From Nemertoderma westbladi (taxonomy: Eukaryota > Xenacoelomorpha > Nemertodermatida > Nemertodermatidae), in contig JAUCBJ010005697.1 of the NCBI GenBank assembly GCA_032718475.1, positions 1-33,949 on the forward strand: a DNA stretch of 33,949 nucleotides, read 5' to 3'. Every line of letters begins with the position of its first letter. The first letter of the stretch is position 1. Both the position numbers and the translations under genes were made by a program. The notes beneath the pieces are model-generated. The model was given only the letters and a program-made list of their open reading frames with translations. It was not told where the DNA came from and made no database searches. Shown piece after piece: positions 8,022 to 19,727 of the stretch.

Positions 8022-11000
8022 TACTAAGTCCGGCCCATAGATACTAAGTCCGGCCCATAGATACTAAGTCCGGGCCAGAGATACTAAGTCCAGTCCGGAG
8101 ATACTATCTCAGGCCCTGGGATACTAAGTCTGGCCCGGAGATACTATCTCAGGCCCTGAGATACTAACTCCGGCCCGGAGATACTATCTCAGGCCCTGAG
8201 ATACTATCTCAGGCCCTGAGATACTATCTCAGGCCCTGAGATACTAAGTCCGGCCCGGAGATACTATCTCAGGCCCTGAGATACTATCACAGGCACTGAG
8301 ATACCAAGTCAGGCCCGGAGATACTATCTCAGGCCCGGAGATACTAAGTCTGCCCCGGAGATACTATCTCAGGCCCTGAGATACTAAGTCCGGCCCGGAG
8401 ATACTATCTCAGGCCCGGAGATACTGAATCTGGCCCGGAGATACTATTTCCGGCCCGGAGATACTATCTCAGGCCCTGAGATACTAAGTCCGGCCCGGAG
8501 ATACTATCTCAGGCCCTGAGATACTAAGTGCGGCCCGGAGATACTATGTCAGGCCTGGCAATACTATCTCAGGCCCTGAGATATTATCTCAGTCCATGAG
8601 ATACTAAGTCGGGCCCGGCGATACTAAGTCCGGCCTGGAGATACTATCTCAGGCCCGGAGATACTTAGTCTGGCCCGGAGATACTATCTCAGGCCCTGAG
8701 ATACTAAGTGCGGCCCGGAGATACTATGTCAGGCCTGGCAATACTATCTCAGGCCCTGAGATACTATCTCAGGCTATGAGATACTAAGTCAGGCCCGGAG
8801 ATACTAAGTCCGGCCTGGAGATACTATCTCAGGCCCGGAGATACTTAGTCTGGCCCGGAGATACTATCTCAGGCCCTGAGATACTATCTCAGACCCGGAG
8901 ATACTTAGTCTGGCCCGGAGATACTATCTCAGGCCCTGAGATACTAAGTCGGGCCCGGAGATACTATCTCAGGCCCTGAGATACTAAGTCCTGACCAGAG
9001 ATACTATCTCAGGCCCTGAGATACTATCTCAGTCCCTGAGATACCAAGTCCGGCCCGGAGATACTATCTCAGGCCTGGAGATACTATCCCAGGCCCGGAG
9101 ATACTATCTCAGTCCCTGAGATACCATGTCCGGCCCGGAGATACTATATCAGGCCCGGAGATACTAAGTCTGGCCCTGAGATACTATCTCAGGCCCTGAG
9201 ATACTAAGACCGGCCCGGAGATACTATCTCAGGCCCGGAGATACTATCTCAGGCCCTGAGATACTAAGTTCGGCCCAGAGATACTATCTCAGGCCGTGAG
9301 ATACTAAGTCCAGCCCGGAGATACTATCTCAGGCCCGGAAATACTAAGTCTGGCCCGGAGATACTATCTCAGGCCCGGAGATACTAAGTCCGGCCCGGAG
9401 ATACTAAGTCCGGCCCGGAGATACTATCTCAGGCCCGGAAATACTAAGTCTGGCCCGGAGATACTATCTCAGGCCCGGAGATACTATCTCAGGCCCGGAG
9501 ATACTAAGTCCGGCCCGGAGATACTATCTCAGGCCCTGAGATACTATCTCAGGCCCGGAGATACTTAGTCTGGCCCGGAGATACTATCTCAGGCCCTGAG
9601 ATACTATCACAGGCACTGAGATACCAAGTCAGGCCCGGAGATACTATCTCAGGCCCGGAGATACTAAGTCTGCCCCGGAGATACTATCTCAGGCCCTGAG
9701 ATACTAAGTCCGGCCCGGAGATACTATCTCAGGCCCGGAGATACTGAATCTGGCCCGGAGATACTATTTCCGGCCCGGAGATACTATCTCAGGCCCTGAG
9801 ATACTAAGTCCGGCCCGGAGATACTATCTCAGGCCCTGAGATACTAAGTGCGGCCCGGAGATACTATGTCAGGCCTGGCAATACTATCTCAGGCCCTGAG
9901 ATATTATCTCAGGCCATGAGATACTAAGTCGGGCCCGGCGATACTAAGTCCGGCCTGGAGATACTATCTCAGGCCCGGAGATACTTAGTCTGGCCCGGAG
10001 ATACTATCTCAGGCCCTGAGATACTAAGTGCGGCCCGGAGATACTATGTCAGGCCTGGCAATACTATCTCAGGCCCTGAGATACTATCTCAGGCTATGAG
10101 ATACTAAGTCAGGCCCGGAGATACTAAGTCCGGCCTGGAGATACTATCTCAGGCCCGGAGATACTTAGTCTGGCCCGGAGATACTATCTCAGGCCCTGAG
10201 ATACTAAGTCGGGCCCGGAGATACTATCTCAGGCCCTGAGATACTAAGTCCTGACCAGAGATACTATCTCAGGCCCTGAGATACTATCTCAGTCCCTGAG
10301 ATACCAAGTCCAGCCCGGAGATACTATCTCAGGCCTGGAGATACTATCCCAGGCCCGGAGATACTATCTCAGTCCCTGAGATACCATGTCCGGCCCGGAG
10401 ATACTATATCAGGCCCGGAGATACTAAGTCTGGCCCTGAGATACTATCTCAGGCCCTGAGATACTAAGACCGGCCCGGAGATACTATCTCAGGCCCGGAG
10501 ATACTATCTCAGGCCCTGAGATACTAAGTTCGGCCCAGAGATACTATCTCAGGCCGTGAGATACTAAGTCCAGCCCGGAGATACTATCTCAGGCCCGGAA
10601 ATACTAAGTCTGGCCCGGAGATACTATCTCAGGCCCGGAGATACTAAGTCCGGCCCGGAGATACTAAGTCCGGCCCGGAGATACTATCTCAGGCCCGGAA
10701 ATACTAAGTCTGGCCCGGAGATACTATCTCAGGCCCGGAGATACTATCTCAGGCCCGGAGATACTAAGTCCGGCCCGGAGATACTATCTCAGGCCCTGAG
10801 ATACTATCTCAGGCCCGGAGATACTTAGTCTGGCCCGGAGATACTATCTCAGGCCCTGAGATACTAAGTGCGGCCCGGAGATACTATGTCAGGCCTGGCA
10901 ATACTATCTCAATCTCAGGCCATGAGATACTAAGTCGGGCCCGGAGATACTATCTCAGGCCCTGAGATACTAAGTCCTGACCGGAGATACTATCTCAGGC

Positions 11001-13115
11001 CCTGAGATACTATCTCAGTCCCTGAGATACCAAGTCCGGCCCGGAGATACTATCTCAGGCCTGGAGATACTATCCCAGGCCCGGAGATACTATCTCAGGC
11101 TCTGAGATACTAAGTCCGGCCCGGAGATACTATCTCAGGCCCGGAGATACTAAGTCCGGCCCTGAGATACTATCTCAGGCCCTGAGATACTAAGTCCGGC
11201 CCGGAGATACTATCTCAGGCCTGGAGATACTATCTCAGGCCCTGAGATACTATCTCAGGCCCTGAGATACTAAGTCCGGCCCGGAGATACTATCTCAGGC
11301 CCTGAGATACTAAGTCCAGCCCGGAGATACTATCTCAGGCCCGGAGATACTAAGTCTGGCCCGGAGATACTATCTCGGCCCGGAGATACTAAGTCCGGCC
11401 CGGAGATACTATCTCAGGCCCTGAGATACTACGTCCAGCCCGGAGATACTATCCCAGGCCCTGAGATACCAAGTCCGGCTCCGGAGATACTATCTCAGGC
11501 CCGGAGATACTTAGTCTGGCCCGGAGATACTATCTCAGGCCCTGAGATACTAAGTGCGGCCCGGAGATACTATGTCAGGCCTGGCAATACTATCTCAGGC
11601 CCTGAGATACTATCTCAGGCTATGAGATACTAAGTCAGGCCCGGAGATACTAAGTCCGGCCTGGAGATACTATCTCAGGCCCGGAGATACTTAGTCTGGC
11701 CCGGAGATACTATCTCAGGCCCTGAGATACTAAGTCGGGCCCGGAGATACTATCTCAGGCCCTGAGATACTAAGTCCTGACCGGAGATACTATCTCAGGC
11801 CCTGAGATACTATCTCAGTCCCTGAGATACCAAGTCCGGCCCGGAGATACTATCTCAGGCCTGGAGATACTATCCCAGGCCCGGAGATACTATCTCAGTC
11901 CCTGAGATACCATGTCCGGCCCGGAGATACTATATCAGGCCCGGAGATACTAAGTCTGGCCCTGAGATACTATCTCAGGCCCTGAGATACTAAGACCGGC
12001 CCGGAGATACTATCTCAGGCCCTGAGATACTAAGTTCGGCCCAGAGATACTATCTCAGGCCGTGAGATACTAAGTCCAGCCCGGAGATACTATCTCAGGC
12101 CCGGAAATACTAAGTCTGGCCCGGAGATACTATCTCAGGCCCGGAGATACTAAGTCCGGCCCGGAGATACTAAGTCCGGCCCGGAGATACTATCTCAGGC
12201 CCGGAAATACTAAGTCTGGCCCGGAGATACTATCTCAGGCCCGGAGATACTATCTCAGGCCCGGAGATACTAAGTCCGGCCCGGAGATACTATCTCAGGC
12301 CCTGAGATACTATCTCAGGCCCGGAGATACTTAGTCTGGCCCGGAGATACTATCTCAGGCCCTGAGATACTAAGTGCGGCCCGGAGATACTATGTCAGGC
12401 CTGGCAATACTATCTCAATCTCAGGCCATGAGATACTAAGTCGGGCCCGGAGATACTATCTCAGGCCCTGAGATACTAAGTCCTGACCGGAGATACTATC
12501 TCAGGCCCTGAGATACTATCTCAGTCCCTGAGATACCAAGTCCGGCCCGGAGATACTATCTCAGGCCTGGAGATACTATCCCAGGCCCGGAGATACTATC
12601 TCAGGCTCTGAGATACCAAGTCCGGCCCGGAGATCTATCTCAGGCCCGGAGATACTAAGTCTGGCCCTGAGATACTATCTCAGGCCCTGAGATACTAAGA
12701 CCGGCCCGGAGATACTATCTCAGGCCTGGAGATACTATCTCAGGCCCTGAGATACTATCTCAGGCCCTGAGATACTAAGTTCGGCCCGGATATACTATCT
12801 CAGGCCCTGAGATACTAAGTCTAGCCCGGAGATACTATCTCAGGCCCGGAAATACTAAGTCTGGCCCGGAGATACTATCTCAGGCCCGGAGATACTAAGT
12901 CCGGCCCGGAGATACTATCTCAGGCCCGGAGATACTACGTCCGGCCCGGAGATACTATCCCAGGCCCGGAGATACTATCTCAGGCCCGGAGATACCAAGT
13001 CCGGCCCGGAGATACTATCTCAGGCCCGGAGATACTTAGTCTGGCCCGGAGATACTATCTCAGGCCCTGAGATACCAAGTCCGGCCCGGAGATACTATCT
13101 CAGGCCCGGAGATAC
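8022..13115 (+). repeat. 20-bp satellite array, ~255 units
   Basis: Two monomer types alternate irregularly: AGATACTAAGTCCGGCCCGG and AGATACTATCTCAGGCCCTG. Each contains an odd palindrome, TCCGG-C-CCGGA or TATCTCAGG-C-CCTGAGATA. Periodicity is almost perfectly 20 bp until short indels near 10911, 11375, 11479 and 12417. There is no coding potential. It forms the left arm subrepeats of the foldback element. Confidence 0.95.
8281..10860. repeat. Higher-order duplication within the satellite
   Basis: 8281-9600 (1320 bp) is repeated almost identically at 9601-10860 (1260 bp), with the 60-bp block 8881-8940 absent from the second copy. Further related blocks lie at about 11500-12420, displaced by 1526 and then 1506 bp after loss of one 20-bp unit. 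The array therefore grew by segmental duplication of blocks of about 1.3-1.5 kb. Confidence 0.85.
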
Positions 13116-13470
13116 TCTGCCATCTCATACAGTTAATATAGTTTATGGGGTAGCCAATACTTCAAAGCTGCTTGTCATACTCATATCATCTCATTCAGGC
13201 ATTGATTAGTGACCGTGGCCTATTTGTTTCGGTTTAAATACACCTCTGCTGCAGTTTAAATTTACGCGGCTATTCAGCCATTGCCTCCAAATAATATGGA
13301 ATGTTCTTATTATTGGCAGTTCATTTCTGTAGCCGTAGAAGGGTATTATCATTAAGTGAATGCCGGTCGGTAGGTCGGCTTTTATTCAAAGGCACGGGGT
13401 CATGCCTCCCTCCAGATATGTAATTATTTTGTATTGTGCTAACAATACTCTTGTGTCTCCATATTAAATA
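13116..13470. other. Left-arm-only segment of the foldback element
   Basis: It lies between the satellite and the inner inverted arm. I see no counterpart in the right arm, where only about 60 bp (15079-15140) separates the arm from the satellite. It was either inserted in the left arm or deleted from the right. No gene is evident. Confidence 0.45.
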
Positions 13471-13976
13471 TTTCACAAATTGAAATGTGAAACATGACCT
13501 AATATAGATACGACCCGCCAAGCTGCTGCAAAGCCCCTAAGTTTAGTGGGCCAGTTATTTCTCTTAGATAGAACACCTGAAACAATATGTCTAGCGCGTC
13601 GAAAGTACTTGTCCTTAACTAAAATTATGTCCTCTTTCAGATGAGACAAATAAAAATTTAATAGCTCCAGTAGTTTTCGAGATATGAGGAGTTCTTGGTA
13701 CCCATATCATATCAGCACCTTTCGGAAATATTAAAATTACACAAATTACATCATCCTTGAAATTATAACCATTAAACCATACTATGCTTTTTTGTTTTGT
13801 TGAATTCATTATTAGTAATAGAAAGCAAGATTAGAAGCAAAATTTTCATTTTTTTTTTAAAAGATACTAATAGAGCACTAAAAATGCAAGTAGCACTTTT
13901 TTCAAAAGTGGTAATTTTGACCTACAGTTTGGCTACTGAGGTTTTAGAATGTGCTGATTTCATTGGGAAGGTTTAT
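13471..13976. repeat. Inner inverted arm, left copy
   Basis: It is complementary to 14564-15078 along its whole length with scattered substitutions and small indels, for example a 13-bp insertion near 13481-13493. Shared landmarks include GCTGCTGCAAAGCCCCTAA and GTGCTGATTTCATTGG. Open frames on either strand are short and not conserved between the arms, so it is non-coding. Confidence 0.85.
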
Positions 13977-14563
13977 TCCTCTACATCAAACATATCGAAG
14001 AGTTGTGTAAAATAACAACATAGGCATGTTGTTCTATTAGTTATTAGTCAGTTATTTGTGCCCCTGGAGCACGAAAAAAACAAGTAGTGGAAATATGATA
14101 ATGAAAACTCACCACGAAATCAAATTGATTTTATGAACATATGGTATTTTTGGGATGCTGATCACGAATATGACACTGAAAAATATCATACCATGTTGAT
14201 TACGGCTTTTTTGGATACTATGTCCAGCCAGACCAAGATCTGAAGATTAGGCCCCCGCGGCGCCGTGGCTGCCAGCCCGTAGAGGTGATAATAAATAGTC
14301 AAATAAAAACAGGTACGGACGTAATTAGGTAATATAATAATGATATGGCATTGATGCCTAACGACAGCATAATGCAGTCAGCACTCAGCAGTAATGTAAT
14401 GCCTAACGCAGTAGTCAGGTAGTGTAGTGCAATGCACATCCTGAATAATTCACTACATTACTGGATCAGTACCAGAGTACTGCAGTACTGAAATAGAAAT
14501 GCACTGGCTGGCACTTAAAGTTTTCGACTAACAAATTGGCCATTTTTGTAAATACCACAATTT
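13977..14563. other. Unique centre of the foldback element
   Basis: About 590 bp lie between the inner inverted arms, with no ORF of note. A GC-rich block near 14251-14281 (GCCCCCGCGGCGCC) interrupts AT-rich DNA. Repeated GCCTAACG and GCAGT words occur at 14350-14500. Confidence 0.5.
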
Positions 14564-15078
14564 TATAAACCTTGCCAATGAAATCAGCACATTCTAAAAC
14601 CTCAGTAGCCAAACTATAAGACCAAATTTACCACTTTTGGCTATTTTAAAATTTGAGCTACTTGTAATTTTGGTGCTCTTTTAGTATCTATTATAAAATA
14701 AACAATGAAAATTTTGCTTCTAATCTTGCTTTCGATTACTAATAATTAATTCAACAAAACAAAAAAGCATAATATGGTTTAATGGTTATACCAAAGTCTT
14801 GAATAAGGGTGATGTATTTTGAGTAATTTTATCAATTCCGAAAAGTGCTGATATGGTATGGGTGCCAGGAACTCCTCATATCTCGAAAACTACTGGAGCT
14901 ATTAAATTTTTTATTTGTCTCAACTGAAAGATGATATAATTTTAGTTAGGGACAAGTACTTTAGACGCGCTAGACATATTGTTTCAGCGGTTCTATCTAA
15001 GAGAAATAACTGGCCCACTAAATTTAGGGGCTTTGCAGCAGCTTGGTGGGTCGTATCTGTAGTAGGTCATTTGTGAAA
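14564..15078. repeat. Inner inverted arm, right copy
   Basis: Reverse complement of 13471-13976. It ends at ATTTGTGAAA (15069-15078), the counterpart of TTTCACAAAT at 13471-13480. Confidence 0.85.
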
Positions 15079-15139
15079 CGTAATTCTGTTGATTGCTGGG
15101 TCAGCGCTATAACGTCTATGAACCTGTTCTGTATTTTAT

Positions 15140-15470
15140 CTCCGGACCTGAGATAGTAACTCCGGGCCGGACTTAGTTTCTCAGGGCCTGAGATAGTATC
15201 TCCGGGCCGGACTTATATCTCAAGGCCTGAGATAGTATCTCCGGGCCGGACTTAGTATCTCAGGGCCTAAGATAGTATCTCCGGGCCAGCCTTAGTATCT
15301 CAGGGCCTGAGATAGTATCTCCGGGCCGGACTTAGTATCTCTGCGCCTGAGATAGTATCTCCGGGCCGGACTTAGTATCTCAGGGCCTAAGATAGTATCT
15401 CCGGGCGGGCCAGCCTTAGTATCTCCGGGCCTGAGATAGTATCTCCGGGCCGGACTTAGTATCTCTTAGA
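15140..15470 (-). repeat. 20-bp satellite, inverted short array
   Basis: About 16 units of the same satellite in opposite orientation (CTCCGGGCCGGACTTAGTAT and CTCAGGGCCTGAGATAGTAT). There is one small duplication of GGGC at about 15405-15415. It forms the right arm subrepeats of the foldback element. Confidence 0.9.
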
Positions 15471-15509
15471 AAAACAAATGGGAAACCCATGTCCCTTTAG
15501 GGGCTCCTT

Positions 15510-15517
15510 AAGTATCT
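15510..15517. repeat. Right candidate target-site duplication (8 bp)
   Basis: AAGTATCT is in the same orientation as 7977-7984 and directly abuts the right terminus GGGCTCCTT. Confidence 0.6.
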
Positions 15518-15547
15518 GATGGTTGGTTGGTCGTGGACATTGCCGCT
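15518..15547 (-). pseudogene. Exon-like fragment, 5' part, right of the foldback element
   Basis: On the minus strand this stretch follows an acceptor-like pyrimidine tract ending in AG (15548-15549). It is open in the frame that joins the fragment at 7728-7976 across the 8-bp repeat. It is very short alone; its value lies in the pairing with the other side. Confidence 0.4.
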
Positions 15548-18070
15548 CTAAAAGGAGTTATTATAGGTTGTAACAAAAAAACACATACAATTTTCCTATG
15601 GAATCCCGAGGGAAAACGTAGTCAGTAGTACTACGGCTTCGACAGCCGTACTTGCATTTTAGTAAATATAGTAAGACACAGGTATCAATCTGTCAGTCAT
15701 ATTGCGATTTGTGGAGCTGTTGTGTTGCGGGGGGGGGGGGGGGGCTTTTAACCTTTACTGTTAACTGTTAACGTTTTATTAACGATTTAACGTAAGACCG
15801 TTAAATACTTACGGCGAGATTGCGAACTGTTACGAACAAAACCGGCTGCGAGTGATATAATATTCTATATCTTGTCTATGTTAATTAAATAATTTTCTGC
15901 CAAAACATGATTCTGTTTTTGTCTTATTTGTGTTACGTTGTCTCTACTTTTCATACTTCTTATTTAAATAATCTTTTGTAATTTTTTATAGTTAATTGAC
16001 CAATCTCCTCCAAAACCGCCAACAGTTGATAAGAAGTAGATTAGCCGATGGTGAGATAACAATTTAGGGAAGATTCCAACAATAATTGGTTCGAACTGGC
16101 AGTTGGACTATCAGAGCTGTTTTGCCATGTTTGGATGATGAAAGAAAACAATATTATTGGAAATTATATTTTATGTTTATATTTTGTATTTGTGTTTAAT
16201 TTGTCACATTGAAGTGGATTTGTATTTTCTGGCCGTATTAAAGCAAGGCGAACTTTTGTTAGGGCTTTGCTTATTTACGAAAATTAAAGTGATAAATTAA
16301 TTATTGTGCTTCTAGTAATATCATTACCGGTGCCTGTATATCATCTATGTAGCATACTCTGTGGAGTCCCACGGGGGGCCACACGGCTGTTAATTTTTTC
16401 TAAAAAATTTAGTACATTCTTTATTATAAGAAAATTAACGTTTGTTCTCATAATAATTGAGAGTTGAAAGTGAAAGAAACCAAAAACCGTGTACCGAGTA
16501 GGCCTATACTACCGGTAGCCGTAGGTACTACTGTACTTGTACGCCTATAATGTATGTTAAACATGTTAAATTTTCCACCCACCAAGTTTATTCCAGCCAC
16601 CCAGACTATATTAGCATAATGTAATTTTTTCACCCACCCCGTTTTTTCCACCCACCCCGTCTATTCGGGACTCCAGAGTGCATATATAGTTAGGTATCTT
16701 GGCTGTATAGACGGGCGGTACCTTACACGTAGCATACATGTAATATACTAATACAGTATACATTGCGGGGCGATGTACAAAAAAGTGGCCAAACCAGAGT
16801 CATTTTTTGGGAAAAAATAAAGTTTCTCAAAACCCAACATATGATATATATTCTGAAAGCTCAGAGTTCGTAGAATTCAGAGCGAGTATTGGCCGACCTT
16901 AAATATGATCTGTAAAAAAAATATATTACTTGTCCCTTCCTGTCCACTATACCTGTAACCATTATTTTAATAGGATAATTGGTTACAGGCGTGGGACACT
17001 TGTCCTCCTGTAACCTTCCATGTAAATGTATTCAAAGCCTAGTTACAGGCAGTTACAGGTGGGGGGACGTTTTATGGTACGACTGACACTGCCAAACACA
17101 CATTATAAATGCTGCGTATGACCAATATACATAAAATGAAAGCATTTTCAAGGACGATTTCAGAACTGTTAATTTTTTACCGAGGTACCAATTATATGCG
17201 ATTCTATCAGCTTTAACGTTGGTTACATGAGGGGACAGTTTATGGTTTTCCCTCCCGATCTGAGGCTCTTCAAACCCACGTATCTTCAAAAGTTTTTGAT
17301 ATATTTGTAGAATTGTTTTTGTGTGTTATAGCTGAGTAATTACAGATTCTTTGCCATTGGGGACATTTTTAGTGGTGTTGTAGAAAACAAAATGTTCCAG
17401 GATCTCCTGTATGCTAACTATACATCTACAGACTATGATGTTTCTTAAAAATTATAGACTTTGGTATATAACATAACTGCTCCTAATAATTTTTTTTATC
17501 AAAACATCACGTTTTCCGTGGTTTTTGACGATATCAAGCAAAATGTAATGCTATTTATTTACAGTAGCGTTTAGCAAACATGGTTTCCTAGATTCCTGAT
17601 GGAAATGTCTACCTGTAACATTTTATTTCATGAGATTTCATTCAGTAGAAATGGAATTACAACTTATTCTCACTTTTTTTGTATGTTTTGGACACTTTTT
17701 TGTATATTGCTCCTGTGTGTCTATACCTTTTACTTACCTATTATAACTGGACTGTAAGAAAGCTATGCGACGCTTTCAGGTATGTTTAAATACTATGTAT
17801 ATTGTGCATACCTGTCATGTAGCATACACATAACTGTACTTTTAATTGTCTTTCTTGTAGCATACATGCATTTGTAATCTGTACACTGTACAGTGTCTCA
17901 TATGTATACCTTTTACATATAATTTATTATTTAACATAATATTTTGGTGTAAATCATATTTGTTTGTAATTTATTGTAATTGGTGTTTTGGGTTTAATGA
18001 GTGGTTTCATATTATTATAACATTCGTTGCTGACATACAAAGTATCGCATAGTATTTCCAGGTGTACCTT
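15548..18070. other. AT-rich intergenic or intronic DNA
   Basis: No supported gene. Notable items are an 18-base poly(G) at 15727-15744, CCACCC-rich words at 16575-16665, paired CCTGTAACC / GGTTACAGG at about 16961-16999, and four TGTAGCATAC-like words (16346, 16730, 17818, 17857). Open frames are under 80 codons and lack motifs. Confidence 0.4.
15727..15744. repeat. Poly(G) tract, 18 bases
   Basis: Uninterrupted G-run in otherwise AT-rich DNA. Confidence 0.8.
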
Positions 18071-18077
18071 TCAACCT

Positions 18078-18153
18078 GAGCCGATAGCTGAATGGTTAGA
18101 GCGTCAGACTTCCAACCCGGAGGTCACTAGTTCGATCCCACCTGGACGTCATG
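18078..18153 (+). repeat. tRNA-derived SINE head
   Basis: A perfect A box (TAGCTGAATGG, 18085-18095) and B box (GTTCGATCC, 18130-18138) have tRNA-like spacing. The anticodon loop would read TCC, but the acceptor, anticodon and T stems are badly mismatched, so a working tRNA is unlikely. The segment up to GGACGTCAT matches the minus strand of 25220-25296, identifying an interspersed SINE family. A typical SINE body or tail is not clear downstream. Confidence 0.65.
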
Positions 18154-18159
18154 AAATGT

Positions 18160-18690
18160 GATATATTTTTTATACATTATTTAATTAATTTAATGCTCGT
18201 GGCAAATAATTTTTGTTATCTCGCGAGATTAATTATTTTCTCCGAGTTTAAGAATTTTCTCGCGACTATATTCAGAAGAATCTCAAGGGGAATTAAAATG
18301 TCGAATAAGAATTCTAAAAGCATGCAATACCTCACTATTAAATATTTATCCTTCGTCAGTCTGTTAGTGTCTTTCCTCATGCTGTAATTTATTTTAACTT
18401 TATGTAAAATATTACAATATAAAATATATACACTCTGGATGTATGACAAACTACACTAAAACACCCCCCCCCCCCCCCCCCTTACTCCACTCAGTTAGCT
18501 GTTCCATAAGCCATAAGTATTTGAAATGGTGTATATAATAGGAGTGACAGTTACTTTGCTACCAAAGAATTAAAACTAATTGATTTCGCTCGCTCACTCG
18601 TTACATTTCAAGCTGATTACATAACGAAATGTTATTGTGTTTGCTTTTCCCTGCAGAACATATAGTTGGTTACCTATGGTTATATACCAT
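18160..18690. other. AT-rich spacer with an 18-base poly(C)
   Basis: No gene supported. An 18-base C-run lies at 18464-18481. Open frames on both strands are low-complexity AT-rich sequence. Confidence 0.4.
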
Positions 18691-18694
18691 AGGT

Positions 18695-19727
18695 CTTCTG
18701 GTCAAGGTCTTCTTCAAGGCCTTTGATTCAGTCTCTCGCTTACGTATGTTCAGCATACTTTCCTTATATGGGATTCCTGACGAAATTATTGCAGCAATCA
18801 GATCAGTATACGATGGTTCGACAACATTTGTGTCTACTGTTGACGGTGACACAGAACCATTTGAAGTGTTATGGGGCATCCTCCAAGGAGACACACTTGC
18901 ACCATTCTTGTTCATAATTGTTGTTGACTATGTTCTACGCATGTCCTTAGATCATCATAATGATGATGGGGTGATGATATATCCACCTACTGGCTCCAGA
19001 AGTCGAGGAAATCCTGCCAAGTACCTAACTGATCTAGACTTTGATGATGACTTAGGGGTACTCTCAGAATCACAAGAGGGAGCCCAACGGCTCCTCAGTC
19101 TCTGATCGGATGAACATAAGCTCAAAGGATGGTATGCTTGAGCATGTGGACGACTTCTGTTACATGGGATCATGGATCCGGAAGTGAGGTGAGGACCTTC
19201 AACTACGTAAGGGAAAGGCATGGGCAGCCTTGAATAGGCTTTCCAGGAATTGGAAGTCACCGAGTAATAATCGGAAACTTAAGGTCCGATTATTTAGTAC
19301 AGCAGCAGTTCCAGTACTCCTCTAAGGGAGTCCATGCTGGGCTCTGACTGCTGAGGACACCAAATCTATGGATGGCACATTCACAAGAATGCTATGCCGG
19401 GTTCATTATGTCAAGTACAATGCACACATCTCCAACCAGACACTATATAACATTGGAGGTGTCTCATTGGTTCCCCCAAGCTTGACACTAGAACAAAATC
19501 GCCTCCGCTTTGCAGGAAATTGCTTTCGCCGTGAGGACCAGCCAGTGCATAATCTTGTACTTTGGCAGCCTCATGGAGTGAATAAGCATGGTGGACAGCC
19601 TATGACTTTCTTGAGACGCATCTTAAAGGACACTGGCCTTGAAGATGCGGATGATCTAGCAAATGTCATGGGTGATAGGGAGTTGTGGCGGCGCAATTTT
19701 GTCGACAAGCCGGCACAGCATTCTTAA
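18695..19727 (+). pseudogene. Decayed non-LTR reverse transcriptase fragment
   Basis: First part (to the stop at 19103-19105): reverse transcriptase palm motifs with FDSV (motif A), GILQGDTLAP (motif B) and a motif C in which the expected F/YADD is FDDD. Second part (from 19110, another frame): the region after the polymerase domain, with VDDFCYMGSW, RKGKAWAALNRLS, RLRFAGNCFRRED and a terminal DRELWRRNFVDK-type block typical of RTE/CR1-like non-LTR elements. In-frame stops at 19185-19187 and 19323-19325, the frame change near 19105 and the missing 40 or so residues between the two parts show it is dead. The 5' end is lost before motif A, as in ordinary 5'-truncated insertions. The endonuclease domain is absent. 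Confidence 0.85.

Larger units (their letters stand above)
7985..15509. mobile_element. Giant foldback element with satellite arms (~7.5 kb)
   Basis: The termini are inverted: 7985-8020 (GGAGCCC...GGACATGGG...CCC) matches the reverse complement of about 15466-15509. Inside come a 20-bp satellite (left about 8022-13115, right about 15140-15470 in opposite orientation), then inner inverted arms (13471-13976 against 14564-15078), then a unique centre. It is flanked by an 8-bp direct repeat. The design matches Drosophila FB and P-superfamily Galileo-type foldback elements, whose inverted repeats are built from short tandem subrepeats. No transposase is encoded, so mobility would need another element. 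The two arms differ greatly in satellite length, as expected from unequal exchange. Confidence 0.8.

Noticed and set aside
8022-13115. CRISPR array
   Set aside because: Units are contiguous 20-bp monomers with no unique spacers, the DNA is eukaryotic, and the monomers vary continuously.
13321-14015. Short ORFs (64-72 codons) in the inner arms
   Set aside because: The frames are not preserved between the two inverted arms and contain no motif.
18078-18153. Functional tRNA-Gly(TCC) gene
   Set aside because: Both promoter boxes are perfect, but the acceptor, anticodon and T-arm stems do not pair, and a related sequence occurs at 25.2 kb, pointing to a SINE head.
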